Source of the DNA: PMG-095 sp049324695
GTDB taxonomy: Bacteria; Myxococcota_A; Polyangia; Polyangiales; Polyangiaceae
Direction: 5' to 3'
Assembly (NCBI GenBank): GCA_049324695.1
Contig: JBMOMJ010000055.1
Location: forward strand, 481,120-545,119
Length of the DNA: 64,000 nt
Shown: positions 1 to 8,274 of the stretch, one piece after another
Layout: the number at the start of each line of letters is the position of its first letter
How positions within the stretch are numbered: position 1 is the first letter of the stretch
Position numbers and translations under genes: made by a program
Notes under the pieces: generated by a model
What the model was told of the DNA's origin: nothing
What the model saw: the letters and a program-made list of their open reading frames with translations, nothing else
Database searches by the model: none

Positions 1-96
1 GAGACGGCCTGCGCTGAACTCAACATCGACGACACGGCTCTGAAGCTGATCATCGCGGACGCTGAGCGCACGGTTCCGGAAATCGTTCTGCTCTAA
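1..96 (+). CDS. C-terminal 31 residues of an unidentified protein
   Basis: An open frame enters from the left edge and stops at TAA 94-96. It encodes 31 residues ending TVPEIVLL. The tail is short and acidic or hydrophobic with no recognisable motif, so no function can be given. Its stop overlaps the stop of the convergent ACT-domain gene by four bases (CTAA), which supports both ends being real. Confidence 0.5.
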   Translation, partial: ETACAELNIDDTALKLIIADAERTVPEIVLL

Positions 97-872
97 GCCT
101 GGCCGCGGCTCTTTCTGAGTGAGCCGGGGGCCAAGGTGCGGACGGCGTTGCGTACACCCTGCTGCACTTCAGCCAGGCGTGCACCCGACAACGCGCGACC
201 TTCCTGGTCCGTCAACGTGAAGCGATCCAGTGCCATCTGGCCATGCGTGCGCACGTCGGACGCGACGATTTCGACGGCTTGGCGGTAGAGCTCGCTGGTG
301 ATTGCGAAGAGCAGCCCTGGCGTGTCGCGCGTTTCGACTATCAATACGGACTCGCCGCGATGCAGCGCCTTGACGTCGAAGTACACGCGCGTTCCAGCGA
401 CTGGACCCACCGGGATCGTCGATGAACGCCTGAGCGACTCCTTTTCGCGCTCCTCGTCGCGCAGCAGCTCGCGCAGCGTTTCGGCCACCAACGCCACATC
501 GTCCGCTTGGATCGCGCGTGCGCGACGAACGGGGCGCAACCAGAAGAAGTCCACCGCCTCTTCGGGCGCGCCTTCGGGGGTGCGACAGAAGATTTGCGCG
601 CTCATCACATCGAGCTGATGCACAGCGAAGGCGGCCGTGACTTGCGACAACAGTCCGGGCCTGTCGTCTGCCACGACGCACACGGCCGCGCCGCCGGCCG
701 GGAGCAGACGCCACAGGGCCACGTGAGCAATTCTATCGGCCCGCTCGGAAACGATCTGAGCGTGCGACGAGATGTCGCTCATTTCGAACACCTGCAGATA
801 AGGGCTGGGCATCGAGCGCAAAAACGGCTCGATCTCGGCGAGCCGCGCGTCGGTATCGATCGAGGCTTGCAT
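93..872 (-). CDS. double ACT-domain protein (GlnD C-terminus-like)
   Basis: 259 residues starting at ATG 870-872 (MQASIDTDARL). The open frame continues upstream to 1289 but that part looks non-coding. Two ACT-like modules are visible: one around DDRPGLLSQVTAAFAVHQLD and a second around ETRDTPGLLFAITSELYRQ. The D-x-PGLL pattern is the usual ligand-binding turn of ACT domains, as in the C-terminus of PII uridylyltransferase (GlnD). The nucleotidyltransferase and HD domains of GlnD are absent, so this is a stand-alone sensor. A cytoplasmic amino-acid or nitrogen-sensing role is inferred; the ligand and partner are unknown. It converges on the gene ending at 96. Confidence 0.75.
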   Translation of the reverse strand: MQASIDTDARLAEIEPFLRSMPSPYLQVFEMSDISSHAQIVSERADRIAHVALWRLLPAGGAAVCVVADDRPGLLSQVTAAFAVHQLDVMSAQIFCRTPEGAPEEAVDFFWLRPVRRARAIQADDVALVAETLRELLRDEEREKESLRRSSTIPVGPVAGTRVYFDVKALHRGESVLIVETRDTPGLLFAITSELYRQAVEIVASDVRTHGQMALDRFTLTDQEGRALSGARLAEVQQGVRNAVRTLAPGSLRKSRGQA

Positions 873-1231
873 GACCGGGGAAAATGGTACGCCCTTCGTT
901 GCCGCGCGCTTTCGGATCAGTTTCGAAAAAGCAAAATCCCCCAAAAACCCCGACAAAAGTGCGCTGTGAGCCCACATTGGACGCGGGAGTGGCGAAAGTA
1001 GCCTGCGAGCGCTCTCTCTGCTTTCGGCCGACTCGAGCGCGTATGGTCCGATCCTCGTTGACGAGGCGAGAGGGCGTCGTGAAATCGGAGCTGGGTGTGA
1101 AACTGAGCCACGCAGCGTCGCCCACGGGTCACGCCATTTGCGCGCATCCGTGGGGAAGCTTGCTGCGTTCATTCGCGTAGATCGCAGTTTGTCGCTTTGC
1201 CCGCGGGGGTGCACTCGAGTCGTTGGGTGTG

Positions 1232-1247
1232 TGGCACATGCGTTGCT
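1232..1247 (+). promoter_or_regulatory. sigma-54 (-24/-12) promoter
   Basis: TGGCACATGCGTTGCT matches every conserved base of the sigma-54 consensus (TGGCAC-N5-TTGCW), with 12 bp between the GG and GC elements. The expected transcription start is near 1258, giving a leader of about 95 nt to the ATG at 1353. The 480-bp gap 873-1352 shows nothing else recognisable. Confidence 0.75.
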
Positions 1248-1352
1248 GAGGGCCTGGATACCGGCGGAGGCGCCCATCGAGGGAGCCAATACGCGGGGGT
1301 GGGGGAGGTTCGTCCTTCGCCGGTACCGTCTTCAATCACCCATGAGGGTTGC

Positions 1353-2684
1353 ATGAAGTTTGTCTTTTCGATGGTCGGATTTCTCGCTTTGAGCTCAGCG
1401 TTTTCACCTGCATACGCCGCAAGTCGCGAAGTTTCGGTTTGCGTCGAGGTGGTTGTGCAGCGCCCGCCGGATAAAGCTGGCGCGACCGGGCCCGGCACTT
1501 CGGCGAAACCGTCGCCGGCCACCGCGCCGCAGGCTCCGCCGAGTCGAGGCGACAACAAGAGCGAGTCCGCGGAAACAACATCGCCGACTCGAGGCGACAA
1601 CAAGAGCGAGTCCGCCGAAGCAACACAGTCGAGCGACGGCAGCGCGCCGGAATCTCCTCCCGCCGTCCCGCCCGCTCCCACACCACCAGCAAGCGCAATT
1701 GTTCCGCCTACTACGCTCGATGCGACCGCGAGCGTAGATCCGGAGGGCAGCCGCGATCCCCGCGTGCAAAGCGGCGCACATCTTCCCTTGGGGCAGACCC
1801 CCGAGGTTTATCTGCGACGTCTGCTCGAGCACTTCGTGACCCACGAGCGAGGTTTCATCGCCGTCAAACAAGGCTGTGAACAGCGCATCGTGGTCGACCT
1901 ATACCCGTTGCGCCTCGGTTGGACCGTATTTGCGCGCTACTCCGGCAATGGTCGTGAAGAGCGCATCGACCAACTGCTGCCCACCGAGCTCTCGCAATTT
2001 GCCGAGCGCAGTGTGCTCGCCCTGCTGCGCGACGTTGCCATCACGGAAACGGTCGATCGCAACAACGTGCTGTGGGCAGATTCGCTCAAGTCGACGCAGA
2101 GCATTCGCGGGCGCGGGCACGTGGTGCTAGGCTTCGGTTCGCGTCTGCGTGGCGGTCGATTCCACACTGTAGACGAGTCCAATGGCGCGACCACGCCGCA
2201 GCTTCGGCTGTTCACGCCCATGCTGATGATGCTCGGCTACCGCGGTCAGTTCGAGGAGTTCGGCGTGGAAGCCGCGGCTGAGGTCGGCATCGGAGGGAGT
2301 CGGTTGGCGGCTGGCAAGAATCCTGGCGGCGGCCATGTGGACTACGGCGGCAGTGTCGGCGCCAGCCTACGCGCGATGCGCTACGTGAACGTGCGCGGGC
2401 TCACGTCGTTGTACGTTGGTGGTGGCGCGACGTTTGGACTGCACTGGTTCACGGTGATTATGCCCGAGCGGCAGCGCAGCGATGGGTCGAGCAGCACGCT
2501 GTGGAGTGGTGGCCTCGACGTGGACGCAGTGCTCGGCTACGAGCTCATGCGTGCGAGCTCGGTGTCCTTCTTTTTACAGAGCGAAGTGAACTTGCCGGCC
2601 TACGTCGTGCGCAACCAAAACAACGCCGGCGGCGTGAATAGTTGGTTCCCTGGCGCGGCGCTCAAGTTGGCCGCGATTTTCTGA
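1353..2684 (+). CDS. secreted two-part beta-barrel envelope protein, family member 1
   Basis: 443 residues. ATG 1353 is chosen because it starts a clear Sec signal peptide (MKFVFSMVGFLALSS, cleavage after AYA) with GAGG about 6 nt upstream. A Pro/Ala/Ser-rich linker follows, containing a 15-residue in-frame duplication (RGDNKSESAE twice; 45-bp period from 1544). Next comes a module of about 100 residues (LRRLLEHF, CEQRIVVDLY, LLRDVAITE), then a Gly/aromatic-rich C-terminal half that looks like an outer-membrane barrel. The module is also found in the proteins at 2693 and 13578. It is preceded by a perfect sigma-54 promoter and is probably co-transcribed with the next gene (8-nt gap). Function unknown. 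Confidence 0.75.
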   Translation: MKFVFSMVGFLALSSAFSPAYAASREVSVCVEVVVQRPPDKAGATGPGTSAKPSPATAPQAPPSRGDNKSESAETTSPTRGDNKSESAEATQSSDGSAPESPPAVPPAPTPPASAIVPPTTLDATASVDPEGSRDPRVQSGAHLPLGQTPEVYLRRLLEHFVTHERGFIAVKQGCEQRIVVDLYPLRLGWTVFARYSGNGREERIDQLLPTELSQFAERSVLALLRDVAITETVDRNNVLWADSLKSTQSIRGRGHVVLGFGSRLRGGRFHTVDESNGATTPQLRLFTPMLMMLGYRGQFEEFGVEAAAEVGIGGSRLAAGKNPGGGHVDYGGSVGASLRAMRYVNVRGLTSLYVGGGATFGLHWFTVIMPERQRSDGSSSTLWSGGLDVDAVLGYELMRASSVSFFLQSEVNLPAYVVRNQNNAGGVNSWFPGAALKLAAIF

Positions 2685-2692
2685 GGGCGCTC

Positions 2693-3637
2693 TTGTTACG
2701 CAGCCTTCTGCGATACTGGCTGGCTCTGCTGGCCGCCTGGGCTCTCCTCGTCTGGCAGCACGCTTCGCATGCGAACGTGAGCCTGTGCTTGGAAGTGAAG
2801 ACCGACGTGGTAGCGAATCAAGCTGGCTTCGAAAAGTTGGTGCGCTCGGAGCTCGCACGCCACCCGAGCCATCATGTGGTCGAGGCCAGCTGCGACAGCA
2901 GGCTTCTGGTGGAGCTGTTCGAGCTCGGTAAGAGCCGTTTTCTCACGGTGCGCATCGATGGTGAGATCCCCTTGCGCTACACGCTATCGAGCGAACGTGA
3001 GCTCGAGGTGCGCCTGGCCGAGGGGATCTCGCGTGTACTCCGAAATGATCCGGCGTACCTGGCGGAAGCTCCGACACGGCTTTCGAGCGGCGAGCGTGCG
3101 GTTCGCGCCGTGTTGGTGCACGGCGTGAACAATTATCGTCTGGCGTTCTTCGAGGCGATCGCGCGCACCGATACTGGCATGGCGTTCGCGCCGGGCGTGG
3201 GCTTCGAGCTCGCGCGCAGCGGCGGGCATTTCGGGATCTTCGTGCGCACGGCGCTGGCTTACAGTCCGCCGGGTGTGCGCGGCGACCAACGATCGTTGAA
3301 CCTCCTCGGCCAAGCTGAAGCTGGGCTAACCTACGAGTGGTGGCCGCGGCGTGGTTGGACTCCGTATGCAGGGCTGAGTGCAGGCGCCTTGGCGCTGCGC
3401 TTCGAGGGTCGCGTCGATCCGCGTGACCCGAACTCGCAAGATGGGGTGATGACCACCGGCGCTATGCTCGGAGCGCGCGTGGGCGTGCGGCTCTTGCGGC
3501 TGTACGACTTCGATTGCGATGCGTTCGCCACTTTGGTGGCTCCATTGTTTGCAACGCGCAATCCCGACGCCGAACTGTTCGGCGAGCGCGGCGTTTACAC
3601 ACCGCTGGCTCAGTTGGGTTTGGGGGTGGGATTTTAG
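2693..3637 (+). CDS. secreted two-part beta-barrel envelope protein, family member 2
   Basis: 314 residues. TTG 2693 is the preferred start: it begins a signal peptide (MLRSLLRYWLALLAAW) and follows TGAGGG, which overlaps the previous stop codon and serves as its ribosome-binding site. An upstream TTG at 2642 would overlap the previous gene. The mature protein repeats the module of its neighbour (FEKLVRSEL, CDSRLLVELF, AEGISRVLRND) followed by a barrel-like region (GFELARSGGHFGIFVRTALAY). It looks like a diverged tandem duplicate in the same operon. Its TAG overlaps the stop of the convergent glucosidase gene by four bases. Function unknown. Confidence 0.75.
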   Translation: MLRSLLRYWLALLAAWALLVWQHASHANVSLCLEVKTDVVANQAGFEKLVRSELARHPSHHVVEASCDSRLLVELFELGKSRFLTVRIDGEIPLRYTLSSERELEVRLAEGISRVLRNDPAYLAEAPTRLSSGERAVRAVLVHGVNNYRLAFFEAIARTDTGMAFAPGVGFELARSGGHFGIFVRTALAYSPPGVRGDQRSLNLLGQAEAGLTYEWWPRRGWTPYAGLSAGALALRFEGRVDPRDPNSQDGVMTTGAMLGARVGVRLLRLYDFDCDAFATLVAPLFATRNPDAELFGERGVYTPLAQLGLGVGF

Positions 3638-6063
3638 ATCAGCGCGACGTCGAGCTCGAACGCCTGACCAGCGTTGTCGAAAACCAGCGTGCGACGGTTG
3701 AGCGTGAGTTCACGCCCATCGAGCTGCGCCGTGGCGTCGACGTTGCCGTGAAATACCACGCGCAAACGGCGACGTTTGAACTCGGGGAAACCAGCGCCGT
3801 GCACGTTCGCTTTCAACTCGATGCGGCGGCCTCGCCGCGTGAGCGTGAGCTCCGTGCGCAGGAAGGCACCGCGCCGGTGCGCAGTCGAGTGCCCGTCATC
3901 TTCGTACAGCAGGCTCGTGGTGGAGCCGTCGAGCTCTGGCACGAACACGTGCAACTCGATGAGCTCGGGTTGAAAGCCAAGCGTGCTGCGCGGCGCGCGT
4001 TCGAGCAGTGGGATCACGTGGCCCGCTCTGACCAGCAGCGGAATGCGTCCGAGCGGCGCCGGGATCACGGCGTACTCGCCGCCGCGATGGCGGGTGTCGT
4101 CGTGAAAGTCGATCCAGCACCCAGGTGGCAGGTAGACGTGGCGCGCCGTTTCGCCCGCTCGCAGCACTGGCGCTACCAACAGCGCATCACCCAGCAAGTA
4201 TTGATCTTCGACGCGGCGTGATTCGAGATCGTCCTGGAACTCGAACACCAACGGGCGTTGAACCGGCGCACCCGTTTCACTTGCCATGAGGAACGCGCCG
4301 TAGAGATAGGGTAACAGCCGATAGCGCAGCTGGAGAGCTTCGCGAGCGACGCGCTCCACGCCAGAGCCGAATGACCACGGGTAATGGTCTTCGTTGCCCG
4401 AACAGTTGTGACAACGGCAAAATGGAGTCAGCGCGCCATACTCGAACCAACGGGCTGCGAGCTCATTGCTCGCGTTCTCCGCGAAGCCAGGGATGTCGGC
4501 GCCGATGAACGGCTGCCCCGACACACCCATGCCGAGCGCCATCGGTACTCCCATCTGCAAATGGGACCACTCCGAATAGTTATCGCCCAACCACTGCGCT
4601 GCCACGCGCTGAATTCCGGCGAATCCTGCGCGGCTCAAGATGAACGGTCGCTCGTCGGGGCGCGCTCGAGTGAGGCCATCGAAGGTCGCGAGCGCCATCA
4701 ACAGGCCATACTGATTGTGATAGCGCTCGTGCGGGTGGTTCTCACCGTCGCGGTCGAACGACATTGCGAACGGTTCTACCTCGCCCGTCGCAGGTTCGTT
4801 CATGTCGTTCCAAATGCCGGCCACGCCTGTTTCGCACAAGCTGGCGTTCAGCGTGCCCCAGAATGCGCGCGTCTCGGGCTTCACGAAATCCGGAAACGCA
4901 GTGCGACCCGGCCAGACTTGCCCCACATAGAGCGCGCCGCCGGGCGTCTTGCACAACAAATTCTGCGCGCGCATGTGATCGAAAATCGCGTACCCGGCTT
5001 CGTATTTCACTCCCGGGTCCACAATGGTGACTGCGCGAAAACCCTCGGCGCGCAGCTGTTCTAGTAGGCGCGCAGGCTCGGGGAAACGCTGCGGATGCCA
5101 CGTAAAGACGCGGTAGCCATCCATGTAGCCGATGTCGAGCCACAGCACGTCACAGGGGATCTGCCGTTCGCGGTAGCGCAAGCCGAGCTCGAGCAACTCC
5201 GCGTCCGAGTAGTCGTGCCAACGGCATTGGTGATGCCCGAGGCTCCACAACGGCGGCAGCGGCATCCGCCCAGTGATGAAGGTGTAGCCTTCGAGCACAG
5301 CGCGCATCTTGGGGCCGGCGAACACGTACTCCGTGTACTGGCCGCCGTGGAACAACACGTGGAACTCGTCGCGCTGAAACTCGACGTTCCCTTTGTAGCC
5401 GTTGTCGATGAAGAAACCGGCCATGGGCAGGCCGTGCGTGCCACGCGCGTGATAGAAAAACGGGATCGTCGTGTAATAGGGATCGAAGTGCGTGCTGCGC
5501 CCCGGCTCGCTCAAGTCTTTTTCGTAGAGCCGGTTTTGCCGCAGAACGTCGTCGGCCAACACGTCTACGTTCCACAGCGTGTAGCTCCCGCGGCGTCGGT
5601 CGAACGAACCGGTGCGCTCGCCCAGGCCGTAAATCGAGTCGAAGCGCGTCAGCTTGCGCCGCAGCGTGAAACTATCGTTCAAGCGTGAGAAACCGCGCGG
5701 CCGCCCGTTGCCGTCGCGCACGCTTTCGATCACCGGTGAGCCGTCGCGCCTGAACACGTCGAAGGAGAAGCCGTGTTTGTCGATGACGATGCGCAGCGCC
5801 GTCGTCGAAAGCTCCACCACGTGATCAGTTTCGTGCACGTCGAACGCGACGTGCTGCGTAGCTTCGAAGCACGCCGCGTACGTTGGCTTCTCGTCGAAGC
5901 GCCCGCCGTGTGAAACCTTCAGGCGTAAGATATCGGGTCGCACCACGTCGACCCGAAACCTCTCCTCATCGAGCTCCAGCAAAAGGCCGTTCGGGCCACG
6001 CTCGATGCGGCGAACCGCACCGAGCCCGCTGAAGTGCCGGGTGTCGAGGGCTAGTCGGCTCAT
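3634..6063 (-). CDS. GH31 alpha-glucosidase
   Basis: 809 residues, a full-length family GH31 glycoside hydrolase. The catalytic nucleophile lies in GIWNDMNEPAT (Asp near residue 420), and the second conserved block FIGADIPGFAENASNEL carries the probable acid/base Asp. An N-terminal galactose-mutarotase-like beta domain precedes the barrel, and a distal beta-sandwich (LLYEDDGHS) follows. There is no signal peptide, so a cytoplasmic enzyme releasing glucose from alpha-linked oligosaccharides is expected. The WNDMNEP type is closer to alpha-glucosidases than to the KTDFGE xylosidase type found at 44739. Exact substrate cannot be read from the sequence. Confidence 0.92.
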   Translation of the reverse strand: MSRLALDTRHFSGLGAVRRIERGPNGLLLELDEERFRVDVVRPDILRLKVSHGGRFDEKPTYAACFEATQHVAFDVHETDHVVELSTTALRIVIDKHGFSFDVFRRDGSPVIESVRDGNGRPRGFSRLNDSFTLRRKLTRFDSIYGLGERTGSFDRRRGSYTLWNVDVLADDVLRQNRLYEKDLSEPGRSTHFDPYYTTIPFFYHARGTHGLPMAGFFIDNGYKGNVEFQRDEFHVLFHGGQYTEYVFAGPKMRAVLEGYTFITGRMPLPPLWSLGHHQCRWHDYSDAELLELGLRYRERQIPCDVLWLDIGYMDGYRVFTWHPQRFPEPARLLEQLRAEGFRAVTIVDPGVKYEAGYAIFDHMRAQNLLCKTPGGALYVGQVWPGRTAFPDFVKPETRAFWGTLNASLCETGVAGIWNDMNEPATGEVEPFAMSFDRDGENHPHERYHNQYGLLMALATFDGLTRARPDERPFILSRAGFAGIQRVAAQWLGDNYSEWSHLQMGVPMALGMGVSGQPFIGADIPGFAENASNELAARWFEYGALTPFCRCHNCSGNEDHYPWSFGSGVERVAREALQLRYRLLPYLYGAFLMASETGAPVQRPLVFEFQDDLESRRVEDQYLLGDALLVAPVLRAGETARHVYLPPGCWIDFHDDTRHRGGEYAVIPAPLGRIPLLVRAGHVIPLLERAPRSTLGFQPELIELHVFVPELDGSTTSLLYEDDGHSTAHRRGAFLRTELTLTRRGRRIELKANVHGAGFPEFKRRRLRVVFHGNVDATAQLDGRELTLNRRTLVFDNAGQAFELDVALI

Positions 6064-6095
6064 GCTTGCAGCAAGACTCCCTCGCGCTCGAGAGC

Positions 6096-7124
6096 TCAGC
6101 CTGGGGTCGGGCCTTTCAGAGCCGCGTCGATCATGCTGGCGACGGAGTTGAAGTCGCCGGGATTGTCCACGCGGGCACCGTTCACGAACATCGTGGGCGT
6201 ACCCTGCACCTGCACTTGCTCCCCGAGCTTCATGTCGGCGTCGACCTGCTCCGCGAGCTTCTTGTCGTCGAGCGCTTTCTTGAACTGGGGCACGTTGAGG
6301 CCAGCTTCCTTGGCGTGGTTCTCGAGCGCTGGACGATCCAGCTGCTGCTGGTTCTTGAACAGAACGTCGTGATACTCCCAGAATTTGCCTTGTGCGTTGG
6401 CTGCCAGCGCGGCCTCCGCGGCGATGTGAGCCTGGGCGTGCATCGGCAGCGGGTACTGGCGGAACACGAAGCGCACTTTGTCACCGTACTTCTCGCGGAT
6501 CTTGTGCACCACCTCTGCGGCGCGCGAGCAGAACGGGCACTGGAAATCCGAAAACTCGACGATTTTTACGGCGGCGTTTTCCGGCCCGAACGCGGGCGCG
6601 GTGTTGGCGGCGATGGCTGCCTGTAGCTCGCTGCTGAGCGGTTTATTGGCCGCCTCCATCTTCTTCAAGTCTTCGACAATCTGCGGGATGTGCTCGGACA
6701 TCATCTTGCAGCGCGCGGGCGGGAACGACGCGGTCTGCGTGGTCACCATCTGGCACGTCTTGGTGGTCGGGCCGATGGCGGCACACAGCGTCTTGACCAA
6801 CTTGTCGCACTCGCCGCGTTGCGCCGCGAGCTTATCGATGGTGACCTTAATGTCTCTCAAGCCAGCCGTGCACGTCGCAGGCGCCATCAAGTCGGTCGCC
6901 TCCTTGAAGGACGAGCACGCGGGTGACTCGGCGCCGGCCTTGTCACAAACCTTCTGAGCGTACTGAGCGCAGGGTCCACTTGCGGCCGCTGCCGAACCCG
7001 ATGCGGCCGGGCTGGCTTTTCCAGCTGTTGGCTTGGGCTTACAGCCCGCGACCGACGCGATCCCAATCGTCAGCCCGACGAAGAGCCGAGCTCCCCGAGA
7101 ACGCGCAAAAATCGATGAACCCAT
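6096..7124 (-). CDS. DsbA-like thioredoxin-fold lipoprotein
   Basis: 342 residues from ATG 7122-7124. The N-terminus MGSSIFARSRG...SVAGC is a lipoprotein signal with the lipobox Cys at residue 28. An Ala/Ser linker and a Cys-rich middle region (about ten Cys) come next. The C-terminal domain is thioredoxin-like: IVEFSDFQCPFCSRAAEVV with a CPFC redox pair at 196-199, and a cis-Pro loop VQGTPTMFVNG. This is the DsbA/BdbD type of periplasmic thiol oxidoreductase or disulfide isomerase, here membrane anchored. It probably acts on envelope proteins, several of which in this window are Cys-rich. It is transcribed toward the GH31 gene with a 32-bp gap. Confidence 0.88.
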   Translation of the reverse strand: MGSSIFARSRGARLFVGLTIGIASVAGCKPKPTAGKASPAASGSAAAASGPCAQYAQKVCDKAGAESPACSSFKEATDLMAPATCTAGLRDIKVTIDKLAAQRGECDKLVKTLCAAIGPTTKTCQMVTTQTASFPPARCKMMSEHIPQIVEDLKKMEAANKPLSSELQAAIAANTAPAFGPENAAVKIVEFSDFQCPFCSRAAEVVHKIREKYGDKVRFVFRQYPLPMHAQAHIAAEAALAANAQGKFWEYHDVLFKNQQQLDRPALENHAKEAGLNVPQFKKALDDKKLAEQVDADMKLGEQVQVQGTPTMFVNGARVDNPGDFNSVASMIDAALKGPTPG

Positions 7125-7444
7125 TGTTGAATCCTTGCTTCCCCGAGCGAACACCGCCCGAAGCGGACGCCGGTCTTAGCAGCTCTCCCGAAACTCCGCT
7201 ATGGGCGCGCGCCCACAGGTATTTTTACGCGGTTCGCCGCCCAACGTACGGAGCGAGCTGGAAGCAGAGCGTCACGCCCGCGGGCCTTTCCGGCACAGCT
7301 GCCGAATTTTCGCATCACTTTCGCGTGTGACATCGCAAGTTCGCCTCGCACAGTGACGCTTCTGAAATGTGTTGCCGCGCCGATGAGGTATGGTGACTTT
7401 CGCCTCCCCGAACGGAACCGCTTTCACTCCGCCGGAAGCCTTTC
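7125..7444. other. divergent intergenic region
   Basis: 320 bp between the lipoprotein gene (minus) and cobB (plus). It presumably holds both promoters. No sigma-54 match, strong -35/-10 pair or repeat was seen. Confidence 0.5.
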
Positions 7445-8209
7445 GTGCTGCAGACCCATACCGACGACATCCATAGGTTCGCATCCTTGCTGCGCTCTGC
7501 TCGCCGCACGGTGGTCTTCACCGGGGCGGGAATGAGCACCGAGTCCGGTTTGCCAGACTTCCGTTCGGCAGACGGTCTTTGGAAGCAAAATCGCCGCTTC
7601 GAGGAGCTTGCATCGATCGACGCACTCGAGCGCTCGTACGAAGAGTTCGTCGAGTTCTATCGCTACCGCATCCGCATGCTCGGTGGCGTGCGCCCGAATC
7701 CTGGCCACGAAATCTTGGCTGGTTGGCAACGCAGCGGCCTGGTGCATGCGGTCATCACTCAAAACGTGGACGGTTTGCACGAAGATGCGGGCAGCCGGGA
7801 GGTCTTGAACCTGCACGGTTCATTGCGACGCATCCATTGTCGTAGTTGCAGCTCCGACATGCCGTCTTCGGCGTTTTTGGAGGACATTGGTACGCACTGT
7901 GGCCGTTGCCGCGGCATCATGCGCCCCTCGGTAGTGCTCTATGGGGAGGCGCTCGAAGCCAAGACACTCGAGGCGGCCATCAACGCGAGCCGCAGCGCCG
8001 ACCTCTTCATCGTGCTCGGCTCTTCGCTGAGCACCTCGCCAGCCAACACGCTGCCCCGCGCCGCGGTCGAGCACGCCGGCGCGTCGCTAGTCATCGTCAA
8101 TCGCGAAACCACTCCGCTCGCCTCTCTCGCGACGCTCGACGTGCGCGGTCGTATCGGAGCGATCTTGGCGCAGGTCGATCAGAAGCTCGGTGCGCGGCGA
8201 GTGCGCTGA
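7445..8209 (+). CDS. cobB: Sir2-family NAD-dependent protein deacylase
   Basis: 254 residues, GTG start. Sirtuin signatures are all present: GAGMSTESGLPDFRS (NAD binding), TQNVDGLHEDAG, the catalytic His in NLHGS, and a Zn-binding set HCRSC...HCGRC (two CxxC pairs). GSSLSTSPANTL is the C-terminal Rossmann motif. The enzyme removes acetyl or other acyl groups from lysines, producing O-acyl-ADP-ribose and nicotinamide. A classical target is acyl-CoA/acetyl-CoA synthetase, and an acyl-CoA ligase gene (fadD) lies immediately downstream on the other strand; a functional link is possible but inferred. Confidence 0.95.
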   Translation: MLQTHTDDIHRFASLLRSARRTVVFTGAGMSTESGLPDFRSADGLWKQNRRFEELASIDALERSYEEFVEFYRYRIRMLGGVRPNPGHEILAGWQRSGLVHAVITQNVDGLHEDAGSREVLNLHGSLRRIHCRSCSSDMPSSAFLEDIGTHCGRCRGIMRPSVVLYGEALEAKTLEAAINASRSADLFIVLGSSLSTSPANTLPRAAVEHAGASLVIVNRETTPLASLATLDVRGRIGAILAQVDQKLGARRVR

Positions 8210-8228
8210 ACGCCTCGCGTAGTGCTGC

Positions 8229-8268
8229 GTCTCAGAAGTAGTAATTGTTTTGGGGTTACTTCTGGGAC
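8229..8268. terminator. bidirectional hairpin between cobB and fadD
   Basis: A 12-bp stem (GTCTCAGAAGTA with TACTTCTGGGAC, one G-U pair) and a 16-nt T-rich loop lie between two convergent genes. A transcription terminator serving both is the simplest reading. No clear U-run follows the stem on either strand. Confidence 0.6.
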
Positions 8269-8274
8269 AGAGCG

